Shown here piece by piece: positions 27,060 to 36,702 of a stretch of DNA of 64,000 nucleotides. The notes under the pieces are model-generated. The model was not told the DNA's origin. It made no database searches and saw only the letters and a program-made list of their open reading frames with translations. The first letter of the stretch is position 1, and every line of letters begins with the position of its first letter. Origin of the DNA: Halobacillus kuroshimensis DSM 18393. Lineage in GTDB: Bacteria; Bacillota; Bacilli; Bacillales; Halobacillaceae. Location of the stretch: contig NZ_AUDY01000008.1 of assembly GCF_000425705.1 (NCBI RefSeq), positions 1 to 64,000 on the forward strand. Reading direction: 5' to 3'. A program made the translations under genes and the position numbers.

Positions 27060-27752
27060 ATGGAAATCGAACGCATTAATGAGAATACCGTAAAATTTTA
27101 CGTAACATATCAGGATGTAGAGCAAAGAGGTTTTGATCGAGAAGAAATCTGGTATAACCGGGAAAGAAGTGAACAGCTTTTCTGGGAAATGATGGATGAA
27201 GTGAACGATAAGGAGAACTTTCAGGCGGACGGACCGCTTTGGATCCAAGTCCAGGCTATGGACAAAGGTCTGGAAGTGATTGTTACAAAAGCTCAAGTAT
27301 CCCAGGATGGTCAAAAGCTTGAACTGCCGAATGATGAAGGTAAGGGTGTCGATGTTCCACTGGATGAAAAACTTGAATCCCTCCTGGATGATAAATACCA
27401 GACATCTGGAGATTATAAGCAGTCTGAGGAAGATGGAGAAGAAGAGTCGGAAGGTTCCTTGACTTTCACCTTGAAATTCAATGAGTTTGAAGATATTATC
27501 CAGCTCAGCCATTATCTATCTATTCCTGAATCAATGGAACAGCGCTTATTCCACTTCGAAGACCGTTACTATCTGTATATTCAGTTCGATGATGAACGTA
27601 TGAATGATGACGAACAGGAAAATACGCTGAGCCAGCTGATGGAATATGCTCACGAATCATCCTTGACAGTTTATCGTCTTGAGGAGTATGGGAAAGTCAT
27701 CTTTGAAGAGCAGGCCCTGCAGCAGATCAGACAATACTTCCCACTTGATTAA
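27060..27752 (+). CDS. mecA: ClpC adaptor protein MecA
   Basis: A 230-residue adaptor with the N-terminal substrate-binding domain (MEIERINENTVKFYVTYQDV), an acidic linker (~100-135) and the C-terminal ClpC-binding domain (LTFTLKFNEFEDIIQLSHYL). It targets ComK and other proteins to ClpCP. AGAAGGGAG precedes the ATG. Next to coiA and pepF as in B. subtilis. Confidence 0.95.
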   Translation: MEIERINENTVKFYVTYQDVEQRGFDREEIWYNRERSEQLFWEMMDEVNDKENFQADGPLWIQVQAMDKGLEVIVTKAQVSQDGQKLELPNDEGKGVDVPLDEKLESLLDDKYQTSGDYKQSEEDGEEESEGSLTFTLKFNEFEDIIQLSHYLSIPESMEQRLFHFEDRYYLYIQFDDERMNDDEQENTLSQLMEYAHESSLTVYRLEEYGKVIFEEQALQQIRQYFPLD

Positions 27753-27759
27753 TATAAAC

Positions 27760-27789
27760 AAGCACACACCATCGTGTGCTTATTTTTTT
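27760..27789 (+). terminator. Terminator of mecA
   Basis: AAGCACAC-ACCATC-GTGTGCTT followed by ATTTTTTTT. Confidence 0.85.
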
Positions 27790-27842
27790 TGCAGGCAGGA
27801 GATAATGACCGGATGTCGAATATTGGGGAGAGGTGATGCTTT

Positions 27843-28985
27843 ATGCTGTATGCTCTTAATGATCAAGAGCAGCTTCAGTCCATCTATCAAAAATCCTTCT
27901 CCGATATTTCCCGATTGAAAGAGCGCGCTTATTATTGTCCATCCTGCCGGGAGCCTGTCCGGATCCGGTCGGGACCCAAAGTGATCCCGCACTTTGCTCA
28001 TCTCCCGGACAGTCGCTGTCCCTCGATAAAAGGCGGGGAATCAGAGGAGCATGAAGCTGGAAAGTGGCTGATATACCAATGGTTCAGAGCCCAGGGTTAT
28101 CAGGTAGAACTGGAAAGTTACCTTCCCGGTATTCAACAGCAGCCAGATGTCTACATTTACGGTTCTAAGCGGCAGGTCGCCGTAGAGTATCAGTGCTCTA
28201 CGATACCAGTTACAGACATATGGAAGCGTACAAAAGGGTACGTGGACCATGGGATCTTTCCTTTATGGATCCTTGGACCGAGGCACTGGAAAAAGAAAGG
28301 CCCTCATATTCTCCAATTTAATTCCTTTCTTCAATCCTTCTTATACCAATGGTCCTCTTGTTATCAACTCTTCTTCCTTCACCCACGCAAAAAGACGATG
28401 ACGACAGCATCCGGTCTCCGCTGGTTGTCCCCAGCCTCTGTTACCGGTTCGTTTCACCCCTTTTTCTTACCGCAAAGCACGTTTCCTCAAATTTTCTCCC
28501 ACGGCCGGAAAGCCGTACTCCCATCCATTTTCCATCACTGGAAAAAATCCTGGCATAATAACCGGTCAACATACCGCCGGGAGCCGGGCAGTAAGGAGAA
28601 GCAGTTCCGGCAGTATCTATACTTGAAGGGGTATCACTTTTCCCTCATTCCAAGCGTGTGTTACCTTCCCGTAGAGAGTCAGGTGCAGTTGAGTGTAAAG
28701 CCTTACATATGGCAGACAAGGCTTTTATTAGACCATTTTACGCCGGTCCCCATCGGTTCAGTGGTGGAATTCCCGAAAATGGAAGTTCCGGTTACAATTA
28801 ATCAATACATGCCTGATCCTGTATCGGAGTATGCGGAGCTGCTCAGCCTCTTAAATATCCTGAAAAAAACAGGGAACAATAAGTGGGTGAAAACCAGGGA
28901 GGTTGCTTTCCCGGCTACTATGGAGGAAGCCTTTCTGGATGACCGGACCACGCTGGCCAAGCTGAAAAATTTAAAGATCATGTAG
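27843..28985 (+). CDS. coiA: Competence protein CoiA-like
   Basis: A 380-residue CoiA-family protein. A zinc-binding CPSC and HFAHLP...C region (residues ~33-60) precedes a nuclease-like core with PDVYI...QVAVEYQCS (Asp-Glu-x-Gln pattern). CoiA is needed for DNA processing after uptake in transformable Gram-positives. GGAGAGGTG precedes the ATG. Its presence with mecA and med is consistent with a competence system, though no uptake genes lie in the window. Confidence 0.85.
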   Translation: MLYALNDQEQLQSIYQKSFSDISRLKERAYYCPSCREPVRIRSGPKVIPHFAHLPDSRCPSIKGGESEEHEAGKWLIYQWFRAQGYQVELESYLPGIQQQPDVYIYGSKRQVAVEYQCSTIPVTDIWKRTKGYVDHGIFPLWILGPRHWKKKGPHILQFNSFLQSFLYQWSSCYQLFFLHPRKKTMTTASGLRWLSPASVTGSFHPFFLPQSTFPQIFSHGRKAVLPSIFHHWKKSWHNNRSTYRREPGSKEKQFRQYLYLKGYHFSLIPSVCYLPVESQVQLSVKPYIWQTRLLLDHFTPVPIGSVVEFPKMEVPVTINQYMPDPVSEYAELLSLLNILKKTGNNKWVKTREVAFPATMEEAFLDDRTTLAKLKNLKIM

Positions 28986-29055
28986 CAGCGGGGAGGTATT
29001 TTTTCTTTTATCGAGAAGTGAATGAGGATGAGGAATGAAATAAAGGAGGATGCAG

Positions 29056-30864
29056 ATGTCATCTACTAAACAACTGCCAAAACGAGAAGAAGTCCCTGTA
29101 GAAAAAACATGGAACCTTGAAGCCATGTATGCTGCAGATGAAGACTGGTATAAAGATCTTGAAGAAACGAAAGCCATGCTTCCTGAAATGGAGAAATATC
29201 AGGGCCGCATCGGTGAATCTGCTGAACAATTATATGAGCTTTTATCTTTCCAGGATAAAATATCCAATAAAATCGGGCTGTTGTTCACGTATGCGCATAT
29301 GCGCAACGATCAGGATACAACGAACGCCTATTATCAGGAAATGAATGCGAAAGCGGAAAATCTCTATACGAAAATCGCTTCCGCAATGAGCTTTATCGTG
29401 CCGGAGATTCTAGCCCTGCCGGAAGGAAAGGTGCAGGCCTTTCTTAATGAGCACGAGCCTCTGAAGCTGTATGAGCATACGCTGGATGAGATTACCCGTC
29501 AGCGTGCCCATGTTTTAAGTGAGAAGGAAGAGAAACTCCTTGCAGGCTTTTCTGAAATTGGAGCAAGTCCATCCCAGACCTTCGGGGCGTTGAATAATGC
29601 GGATCTTACTTTCCCATCCATTAAGAATGAACAAGGGGAAGAGGTGGATCTCACCCACGGCCGTTATATCAACTTCCTGAAATCGGATGACAGGGATGTG
29701 CGGAAAGCGGCCTTTGATGCGATGTATGATACGTTCGGAGCATTTAAAAATACATTCGCCTCCACGCTGAGCGGGCATGTGAAAAAGAACAATTTCAATG
29801 CCCAGGTCAGGAAATATGACCGTGCAAGACAGGCGAAGCTGGATAACAACAATATTCCGGAATCCGTCTACGATAACCTGATTGAAGCAGTCACGGACCG
29901 TCTACCGCTGCTTCACCGCTATGTCGAACTGAGAAAAGAAGTATTGAATCTTGATGAAGTCCATATGTACGACCTTTACACGCCGCTGGTCAAAGAAGCG
30001 GAGATGGATATTCCATATGAGGAAGCCAAAGATCTTGTTTTGAAAGGTCTGGAGCCTCTTGGAGAGGAATACGTAAACACTGTGAAGGAAGGGTTTGAAA
30101 ACCGCTGGATCGATGTCGTCGAAAACAAAGGGAAGCGCAGTGGTGCTTACTCTTCCGGCCATTATGGCACAAATCCGTATATTTTAATGAACTGGCAGGA
30201 TAACGTAAACAATTTGTTTACACTTGCCCATGAACTCGGACATTCCCTGCACAGCTATTATACGCACGAGAATCAGCCGTACCGTTATGGAAACTATTCC
30301 ATCTTCGTGGCTGAAGTTGCGTCTACGTGCAATGAGGCTCTTCTGAATGAGTACATGACTAAGCATACGAACAGTGATAAAGAAAAGCTGTATCTGTTGA
30401 ACAATTTCCTGGAAGGTTTCCGGGGCACAGTTTTCCGTCAGACGATGTTTGCAGAATTTGAGCACACGATTCATATGCAGGCCCAGAATGGGGAAGCGCT
30501 GACAGCTGAGAAGCTGACCGAAATCTACTATGATCTGAACAAAAAATACTTCGGAGAAAACATTGTCATTGATGAAAAAATCGGTCTGGAGTGGGCGAGA
30601 ATCCCACACTTCTATATGGGCTATTACGTCTATCAATATGCGACGGGCTATGCAGCCGCACAGGCTCTGGCTGGACAGATTCTTGAAGAAGGCAGCCCTG
30701 CTGTCGAACGTTATAAGAATTTCCTGAAAGCTGGAAGCAGTGATTACCCGATTGAAGTGCTGAAGCAGGCCGGTGTTGATATGACATCGAAAGATCCGAT
30801 TTCGTCTGCCCTGGATGTCTTTGAGGAAAAACTCAATGAAATGGAGCAGCTTCTCAAAAAATAA
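29056..30864 (+). CDS. pepF: Oligoendopeptidase F (M3B peptidase)
   Basis: A 602-residue zinc metallopeptidase with HELGH (about residue 391) in TLAHELGHSLHSYY and the downstream Glu ligand in EVASTCNEALL. It cleaves oligopeptides in the cytoplasm, complementing the Opp importer. ATG 29050 lies in the ribosome site; ATG 29056, 6 bases after GGAGG, is the start. Confidence 0.94.
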   Translation: MSSTKQLPKREEVPVEKTWNLEAMYAADEDWYKDLEETKAMLPEMEKYQGRIGESAEQLYELLSFQDKISNKIGLLFTYAHMRNDQDTTNAYYQEMNAKAENLYTKIASAMSFIVPEILALPEGKVQAFLNEHEPLKLYEHTLDEITRQRAHVLSEKEEKLLAGFSEIGASPSQTFGALNNADLTFPSIKNEQGEEVDLTHGRYINFLKSDDRDVRKAAFDAMYDTFGAFKNTFASTLSGHVKKNNFNAQVRKYDRARQAKLDNNNIPESVYDNLIEAVTDRLPLLHRYVELRKEVLNLDEVHMYDLYTPLVKEAEMDIPYEEAKDLVLKGLEPLGEEYVNTVKEGFENRWIDVVENKGKRSGAYSSGHYGTNPYILMNWQDNVNNLFTLAHELGHSLHSYYTHENQPYRYGNYSIFVAEVASTCNEALLNEYMTKHTNSDKEKLYLLNNFLEGFRGTVFRQTMFAEFEHTIHMQAQNGEALTAEKLTEIYYDLNKKYFGENIVIDEKIGLEWARIPHFYMGYYVYQYATGYAAAQALAGQILEEGSPAVERYKNFLKAGSSDYPIEVLKQAGVDMTSKDPISSALDVFEEKLNEMEQLLKK

Positions 30865-30866
30865 GG

Positions 30867-30914
30867 AAAAAGCTTGTAGAGAAACTTTGTGTTTTTCTAC
30901 AAGCTTTTTTTTTT
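30867..30914 (+). terminator. Terminator of pepF
   Basis: AAAAGCTTGTAGA-GAAACTTTGTGTTT-TTCTACAAGCTTTT with a long T-run. Confidence 0.88.
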
Positions 30915-30992
30915 CGGAATGCTCATGCCCTTGCGGTAAGGGGAAAAATTTTTTAACCTGCCGACCGTACGAGTGTGAAGCGTGAAACAGGG

Positions 30993-31169
30993 TTAATGAA
31001 AGCCTTTGAATGTTTTTTTGTAGGAGGCTGCCGACACAATGAGGAAAATGGCTGTAAACAAGAGAGGGGAAGTGATGTAGAGAGGGTAGAGATGCATCAG
31101 AGCAAACAAGTGGAAAAGTAAGAGCATGAACAGGACAGCCAGCGCAGACAGCGTCAACCATATTTTCAT
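30993..31169 (-). CDS. Small membrane protein, two TM segments
   Basis: A 58-residue hydrophobic protein (MKIWLTLSALAVLFMLLLFH start) with two adjacent membrane helices and a short basic tail. AAGGGGG precedes ATG 31169. It sits between pepF and spxH, the slot of yizD in B. subtilis; identity is by position only. Confidence 0.6.
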   Translation of the reverse strand: MKIWLTLSALAVLFMLLLFHLFALMHLYPLYITSPLLFTAIFLIVSAASYKKTFKGFH

Positions 31170-31227
31170 GACCAGTCCCCCTTTATAAAAATGTATGATC
31201 AAGGCGAATTCGTCATGATCAGGCCAT

Positions 31228-31258
31228 AAAAAAAGCTCCCTCTCCGGGAGCCTTTTTT
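31228..31258 (-). terminator. Terminator of spxH
   Basis: Minus strand GGCTCCC-GGAGA-GGGAGC then TTTTTTT, directly after the spxH stop. Confidence 0.85.
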
Positions 31259-32144
31259 ATGAACCGATATATTTCCAGAAAGCCCCGTGTTTCACAGGGA
31301 CTTCGCGTACTTTCTGTTTTAGGACGAGCTTCTTCATTTCGTGTTTAGCTTCTTGTTCCGTCCAGTCATAAACGACGGCAATTTCCTTATTGGCTACAAA
31401 GCGATAGTGCTGTAAGAAATCCTCTAAATCGGGTTTGACCCCCGGCTTAGGATCCTTCTGCAGCATTTCTTTCAACACTTTCACATAAACATCGTACGAA
31501 TACAGGCCGGTCACTTTTAATCCGGCGTCTTCTTCTGATTCATTGAAAATGACGATGGTCGGAGTAGAATCCACTTCCATCTCACCAGCAAGCTTCATGT
31601 CGCACTGAAGAGCGCGGCGGGCTGCATCAGAATGAAGATCCCGTTTGAACTCAGCAACATCCAGACGGCTGTTTTCTGCGCATTCAATAAGGACTTCTTC
31701 ATTGGAAATGTCCTTCTTTTCCAGAAATACGTATTCCTGGATCTTACGAAGGAAGCGCATGCCTGCTTTTTTTCCCTGCAGTTCAGCGGCTTTAACAGCC
31801 AATGAAGTCGCAAGCGGGGAGGCAACAGGATTTTCAAGCCATACATCCCCATCACAGCACATGCCTGTTCTGGAACCGGTGTGGTCCCATTCTTTTTTCA
31901 GATTTTCGGCTTTTCTGCCGTAACTCTCCTGTAAGGAAGTAAGATTCCCGCTTATGACCGGGCGGATGGTAAAGAAGCGTCCATATTCGATCGTGAGCTT
32001 TTTAAGAAAGGGTTCAAGTGACCAGCATTCTGGACAAAGCGGGTCGATGAAGACGTATATCTCTATAGGGCGTTTCAATAAATTAAAAAAGCCGCTTGAT
32101 GTTCCGTTTGTCTGTAGATCACGATCTAAACTTTTCCAACCCAC
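31257..32144 (-). CDS. spxH: ClpXP adaptor SpxH (YjbH), DsbA-like
   Basis: A 295-residue thioredoxin/DsbA-fold protein with CPEC (Cys37-Cys40) in YVFIDPLCPECWSLE. YjbH/SpxH presents Spx to ClpXP for degradation. GTG start at 32144, 7 bases after AAAGGAG. Ends the leftward run yjbK-yjbI-spxH; the gap to the globin gene is 2 bases, so the two are co-transcribed as in B. subtilis. Confidence 0.92.
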   Translation of the reverse strand: MGWKSLDRDLQTNGTSSGFFNLLKRPIEIYVFIDPLCPECWSLEPFLKKLTIEYGRFFTIRPVISGNLTSLQESYGRKAENLKKEWDHTGSRTGMCCDGDVWLENPVASPLATSLAVKAAELQGKKAGMRFLRKIQEYVFLEKKDISNEEVLIECAENSRLDVAEFKRDLHSDAARRALQCDMKLAGEMEVDSTPTIVIFNESEEDAGLKVTGLYSYDVYVKVLKEMLQKDPKPGVKPDLEDFLQHYRFVANKEIAVVYDWTEQEAKHEMKKLVLKQKVREVPVKHGAFWKYIGS

Positions 32145-32146
32145 AA

Positions 32147-32539
32147 CTATTCTCCTTTCTCATCCTCAGGTGTATTCATCATATGGTTGGCCGTTTTCAC
32201 GAGCCGGTCGAACATGGCAGAGCGGTAAGGCTCCTCCAAATCCACTTCTGTCATAGCTCCGGACATGCAGGACAACCATGCATCTCTCCGGGCAGGAGTG
32301 ATTTCAAAGGGAAGGTGCCTGGCCCGCAGCATCGGATGGCCGTGCTCTTCCACATAGAGGGGAGGGCCTCCGAAAAACTGTGTTAAAAATTGTTTCTGTT
32401 TTCGGATGGTTTCTGTAAAATCATCCGGGAATATCGGAATCAAATCCGGGTGCTGCTGGACTCTCTTGTAGAAGGCTTCCACCAGTTCGTCGATTTTTTC
32501 TTTTCCGACGGCATCGTAAAACGATTGATTTCGCTGCAT
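32147..32539 (-). CDS. yjbI: Truncated haemoglobin, group II (YjbI-like)
   Basis: A 130-residue globin. Motifs typical of trHbO are FYKRVQQHPDLIPIFPDD, KQKQFLTQFFGGPPLYVEEHGHPMLRARHLPFEI (proximal His in the last part) and WLSCMSGAM. It binds O2 or NO and B. subtilis YjbI has been tied to spore-coat or peroxide chemistry. ATG 32539 with AAGGATGG is preferred over the upstream ATG at 32566, which lacks a ribosome site. Confidence 0.88.
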   Translation of the reverse strand: MQRNQSFYDAVGKEKIDELVEAFYKRVQQHPDLIPIFPDDFTETIRKQKQFLTQFFGGPPLYVEEHGHPMLRARHLPFEITPARRDAWLSCMSGAMTEVDLEEPYRSAMFDRLVKTANHMMNTPEDEKGE

Positions 32540-32594
32540 AGCATCCCATCCTTGTCTGTTCAACATTTTAGCAATGAGGGTTGTCTGACAGCAA

Positions 32595-33176
32595 CTATTC
32601 TGATTCGAGCTTGGCGTTGTAGAAACGTTTGATCTTATTATCTGTTTCCCGCTCAGGAATATTGCAGGACTCAAGAATTTCCTGTATTACGGCTTTTCCC
32701 GACGTTCTGCTTTCTGCTTCTACCTCAAGCTCGTAATCCTCCTTGTCATAATAGAGGCTGTGGTCAAGGACAACAAGGGCGCCGTTATACTCCACTTCTT
32801 TCCGCCTTGTCGTCAGCGAACCTAAATAGTGCAGATGGTCCGGATCAATACCGAGATCACGCAGCTGTTTGAACACCCGGCTTTTTTCCACTCGTTTGTT
32901 CTGTATCCATAAATTGGCTTCTTCCTCTGTGAGGGAATCATGCGTTTCAAGCAGACCTTCCGGGTGCGGCTGCTTCAAGGTCAGTGTCCACTGATCGGCT
33001 TTTTTGCGGATTCTCAAAGCCGCTCCGTGCTGCTTCAGTTTTAGATCTTCTGTTTCAAAATAATAATTGGTTTGTTCGATAAGTTCAACTGATTTGAATG
33101 GTAAAAAATGATAAACCCGGTTGTATTCTTCTTCCTTCAGCAGGTTCTTGAATTCAATTTCGATTTCCTGGGTCAT
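32595..33176 (-). CDS. yjbK: CYTH-domain protein (YjbK-like)
   Basis: A 193-residue CYTH protein with the hallmark EIEIEFK at the N-terminus and alternating charged beta-strands of a tunnel fold (LRIRKK, TLTLKQP, DYELEVEAE). Such proteins bind or hydrolyse inorganic tri- or polyphosphate and other phosphorylated ligands. AGGAGGGG precedes ATG 33176. It is divergent from relQ. Confidence 0.88.
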   Translation of the reverse strand: MTQEIEIEFKNLLKEEEYNRVYHFLPFKSVELIEQTNYYFETEDLKLKQHGAALRIRKKADQWTLTLKQPHPEGLLETHDSLTEEEANLWIQNKRVEKSRVFKQLRDLGIDPDHLHYLGSLTTRRKEVEYNGALVVLDHSLYYDKEDYELEVEAESRTSGKAVIQEILESCNIPERETDNKIKRFYNAKLESE

Positions 33177-33307
33177 GAGAACCCCTCCTGTATTGTAGTT
33201 CCTTCGGTCACTCTGCTTCTTCAGCAGGCTAACTTTATGATACAATGAATGAAAGATAAAACGCACATAATTACTATAAAGATTGGTTACATAAAGGTGG
33301 ACGCTTA

Positions 33308-33946
33308 ATGAATTGGGATATATTTATAGCCCCATATGCTCAGGTAGTTGAGGAGCTGAAAATAAAGCTGAAAGGCATGAGGCGGCAGTTTGAATATGAG
33401 GAGGAACAATCTCCGATAGAGTTTGTAACCGGACGCGTTAAGCCGAAAACAAGTATATTGGAAAAAGCGAGACGAAAAGGAATCAATCCTGAAAACATTG
33501 AAGAGGAAATCCAGGACATCGCTGGTGTGCGCGTCGTCTGTCAGTTTGTAGACGATATTTACGCCGTTGTAAATATGCTGCGAAACAGGCATGATTTTAG
33601 GATTGTTGAGGAAAAGGACTATGTGTCCAGAAAAAAAGACAGCGGGTACCGTTCCTTCCACGTGATTATCGAGTACCCTGTTGAAACCATTCACGGGGAA
33701 AAGCGGCTGCTCGCTGAAGTTCAGATCCGGACCCTGGCGATGAATTTCTGGGCGACCAATGAACATTCGTTAAACTACAAATATTCGGGTAAGATACCTG
33801 CAGAGATCAAATCCCGTCTGAAGCGCGCAGGCGAAGCTGCCTTTCAATTAGATGAAGAAATGTCCAAGATTAAAAATGAGGTGCAGGAAGCCCAGCGTGC
33901 TTTCTTAAGAAAAGAAGAACAGAAGAAAAACCCGAAAAAAATGTAG
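33308..33946 (+). CDS. relQ: Small alarmone synthetase RelQ (GTP pyrophosphokinase)
   Basis: A 212-residue single-domain (p)ppGpp synthetase. The RelA/SpoT synthetase motifs are [46 protein letters not shown] and [13 protein letters not shown]. No hydrolase domain. It is called yjbM/sasB in B. subtilis. Followed by nadK 14 bases downstream in the same order as B. subtilis. Confidence 0.95.
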   Translation: MNWDIFIAPYAQVVEELKIKLKGMRRQFEYEEEQSPIEFVTGRVKPKTSILEKARRKGINPENIEEEIQDIAGVRVVCQFVDDIYAVVNMLRNRHDFRIVEEKDYVSRKKDSGYRSFHVIIEYPVETIHGEKRLLAEVQIRTLAMNFWATNEHSLNYKYSGKIPAEIKSRLKRAGEAAFQLDEEMSKIKNEVQEAQRAFLRKEEQKKNPKKM

Positions 33947-33960
33947 AGGAGTGGCCGACG

Positions 33961-34767
33961 ATGAAGTTTTCGATCTTATCTAAGGGAGATCAGAAATCCA
34001 ACGAAATCCGTTCAAAAATTAAGAATTACTTAACTGAATTCCAGCTGGAATATGATGAGGATGAGCCTGAACTGGCCATATCCGTAGGCGGGGACGGGAC
34101 CCTTCTGGAAGCTTTCCATACGTATGTCCACCGTTTGGATAAAACCGCATTTATCGGTATTCATACCGGGCATCTTGGTTTCTATGCTGACTGGATGCCG
34201 GAAGAACTTGAAAAACTGATCATTGAAATAGCGAAAACGCCTTTTCAAGTAGTGGAATATCCGCTCCTTGAGGTGACGATCCGCCCGAAAGATGGCAGTG
34301 AAGAAGACCGTTACCTTGCGTTGAATGAATGCACGATCAAAACATCCGAAGGTTCTGTCGTGATGGATATTGAAATTAAGGGCGATCATTTCGAAACCTT
34401 CCGTGGAGATGGCTTATGTGTATCCACACCCTCAGGAAGCACGGCTTACAACAAGGCGCTCGGGGGAGCGATTCTGCACCCATCACTGGAGGCCTTCCAG
34501 ATTGCCGAAATGGCCTCCATCAACAACCGGGTTTTTCGTACGATCGGGTCGCCCCTGATCCTGCCGAGCCATCATACATGTATGTTCAAGCCGCTTCATG
34601 ACCGCAGCTTCCTGTTCACCATCGATCACATTTCAAGAACGTATAAAGACGTGAAGTCGATTCAGTGCCGGGTGGCTGAAGAAAAAGTACGGTTCGCACG
34701 CTTCCGTCCATTCCCATTCTGGAAACGCGTGCATGACTCCTTCGTTGCGGATGAATACTCCGTCTAA
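33961..34767 (+). CDS. nadK: NAD kinase
   Basis: A 268-residue NAD/ATP-NAD kinase with [10 protein letters not shown] (Gly43-Asp45 region), the NE/D motif LNECTIK and [14 protein letters not shown]. It makes NADP from NAD. Gene overlaps the following pseudouridine synthase by 17 bases. Confidence 0.96.
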   Translation: MKFSILSKGDQKSNEIRSKIKNYLTEFQLEYDEDEPELAISVGGDGTLLEAFHTYVHRLDKTAFIGIHTGHLGFYADWMPEELEKLIIEIAKTPFQVVEYPLLEVTIRPKDGSEEDRYLALNECTIKTSEGSVVMDIEIKGDHFETFRGDGLCVSTPSGSTAYNKALGGAILHPSLEAFQIAEMASINNRVFRTIGSPLILPSHHTCMFKPLHDRSFLFTIDHISRTYKDVKSIQCRVAEEKVRFARFRPFPFWKRVHDSFVADEYSV

Positions 34768-35638
34768 AGTGATAAAGCGGTGGACCATCACCGCCGCTTA
34801 TTCCGGTTGTTCAAGCCGTGATTTCCTGTTTGGAGCGGGAGAATTCTCCCGGCAGCTGATCAAAAAGGTGCGGATCAGCGGCAGCGTTTTTGTCAATGGT
34901 GAACGGGTGGAGATGTGGCAGCCGCTGAGAAGCGGCGATCTCCTTGAAGTGGAATTTCCAAAGGAGGAGCGCGGGCACATTGAGCCGATGGAAGGTCCGC
35001 TTTCCATTGTGTATGAAGACGAGGATGTACTCGTGATCAATAAACCGGCCGGCCTTTTTTCGGTCCCCGCTTTTGATAAAAACGAACCGTCTGTAGCGGC
35101 TTACCTGCTTTACCGATACATCCAGGAAAACTATCCGTGCACGGTTCACATCGTCACACGGCTGGACAAGGACACGAGCGGATTAATGCTGGCCGCTAAA
35201 CACGCGTACAGCCATCGTCTGCTCACACAGAGCATGAAGAAAATCGACCGCCGGTATAAAGCTGTAGCGGAGGGAAGAGTACAAGCGGATCAAGGCATCG
35301 TGAATCAGCCCATTGCACGAGCGGAGGGGTCGATTATCCGCCGTACAACATCACCGGAAGGACGGCCGGCTGAGACGCGTTATGAAGTGGAGAAAAGAAC
35401 CGGGGCGTATACATGGCTCCGCCTCCAGCTCATGACAGGACGGACGCATCAAATCAGGGTGCACTTGGAACACCTGGGTTATCCGCTTGCCGGGGATACC
35501 CTCTATGGTGGAAACGCCTGCCCGTGGATCCCGGGACAGGCGCTGCACTGTTACCAATTGAACTTCCGTCATCCCTGGAGTAAGAAAAGGATGACATTCG
35601 TATCGGAAACACCTGGAGAGTGGGATCTATTCGATTGA
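34751..35638 (+). CDS. yjbO: RluA-family pseudouridine synthase (YjbO-like)
   Basis: A 295-residue RNA pseudouridine synthase. A short S4-like N-terminal segment ([14 protein letters not shown]) precedes the catalytic domain with [14 protein letters not shown] (catalytic Asp) and [20 protein letters not shown]. It acts on rRNA or tRNA uridines. The start is best placed at ATG 34751, overlapping the nadK end, but the ribosome site is weak and translation is probably coupled. Confidence 0.88.
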   Translation: MNTPSKVIKRWTITAAYSGCSSRDFLFGAGEFSRQLIKKVRISGSVFVNGERVEMWQPLRSGDLLEVEFPKEERGHIEPMEGPLSIVYEDEDVLVINKPAGLFSVPAFDKNEPSVAAYLLYRYIQENYPCTVHIVTRLDKDTSGLMLAAKHAYSHRLLTQSMKKIDRRYKAVAEGRVQADQGIVNQPIARAEGSIIRRTTSPEGRPAETRYEVEKRTGAYTWLRLQLMTGRTHQIRVHLEHLGYPLAGDTLYGGNACPWIPGQALHCYQLNFRHPWSKKRMTFVSETPGEWDLFD

Positions 35639-35682
35639 GGACCTAGGGTTCTCAAGCTTTTTTTACCTTATGATGGATATCA

Positions 35683-36417
35683 TCAATCGTATCGAAATTT
35701 CTCTTCTATATAAGGCATCGAGGAGGAGACACTGACCACCTCTTCTTCCGGAAGCCTGAAAGCCGTCAGTTTTCCTCCAAAGACACATCCTGTATCAATA
35801 TTGACGGTCTTATTGACAAAACGTGGCGTTTTTACAGGGGTATGACCATAAACAATCCATCGGCTTCCCTTGTAGTCCTGAGCCCAGTCTCTCCTTACAG
35901 GGCGTCCGTCGGGGAGTTTTTCCCCGGTAATATCTCCATATAAAATGAATGTTTCGATCCGTCTGCTTTGTCTTCCGATATCTTCCTCTTTAATACCGGC
36001 ATGAGCCACGACAGCTCCTGTATCTTGCAGAATCAGATGCAGCGGAGCTTCTTCGTAAAGCTGAAGAAACTGCTTTTTCACTACTTGCTGCTCCTTCCCG
36101 GGCAGGTTTCTGTATTCCGCCGCGGTCGTTTCCAATCCGTGTTTTTCCTGGACCGGGTTTCCAAGAAAGAATCGGTACAATTTGTTACAGTGATTTCCCG
36201 GGACATAAAGGGCGTTTTGTTCATAGACAAGTCTGTACACAAGCCGGATGCACCCGAGAGAGTCCGGCCCTCTGTCCGTGATATCTCCGACAAATACCGG
36301 TACACGGCCATCCGGGTGGAGGGGAAGTCCGTCGCTCCAGTTGTAACCGAGTTCCTCGAACAGTTGAACAAGCTCTGGGAGACAGCCGTGGACATCTCCG
36401 ATCACATCATAGGTCAT
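35683..36417 (-). CDS. prpE: Bis(5'-nucleosyl)-tetraphosphatase PrpE
   Basis: A 244-residue calcineurin-type phosphoesterase: GDVHGC (7-12), [10 protein letters not shown] and GNHCNKL metal-binding motifs, and GHTPV near the C-terminus. B. subtilis PrpE cleaves Ap4A and affects germination. AAAGGAG precedes ATG 36417; 39 more codons are open upstream without a ribosome site. Confidence 0.92.
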   Translation of the reverse strand: MTYDVIGDVHGCLPELVQLFEELGYNWSDGLPLHPDGRVPVFVGDITDRGPDSLGCIRLVYRLVYEQNALYVPGNHCNKLYRFFLGNPVQEKHGLETTAAEYRNLPGKEQQVVKKQFLQLYEEAPLHLILQDTGAVVAHAGIKEEDIGRQSRRIETFILYGDITGEKLPDGRPVRRDWAQDYKGSRWIVYGHTPVKTPRFVNKTVNIDTGCVFGGKLTAFRLPEEEVVSVSSSMPYIEEKFRYD

Positions 36418-36702
36418 AATAACGCTCCTTTTGTAATTGGAATGAGGGGCTGCAGGAGTTTTAAAAGGGCAGAAATTGCAGCCGCGTGAAGGAATCTGAA
36501 TGATATTTTTCCCACGGGGATGAATAATAAACATGGCCGCCTGTTATTCCATCCCGGAAGGACCTTTCTGTTACACTACGGATAGGCGTAAAGACGGTAC
36601 GGAAGCTGAATTTAAAAGTTGCGTGACATTCGTTGACAAACCTATGAATCACAATTAAGATTAAACGGTCAAAAACGAAATAGACACGGGGGAGGGCTGC
36701 TT

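Noticed and set aside
30184-31161. 325-codon minus-strand ORF across pepF end
   Set aside because: Overlaps the HELGH-containing pepF almost entirely and crosses its terminator.
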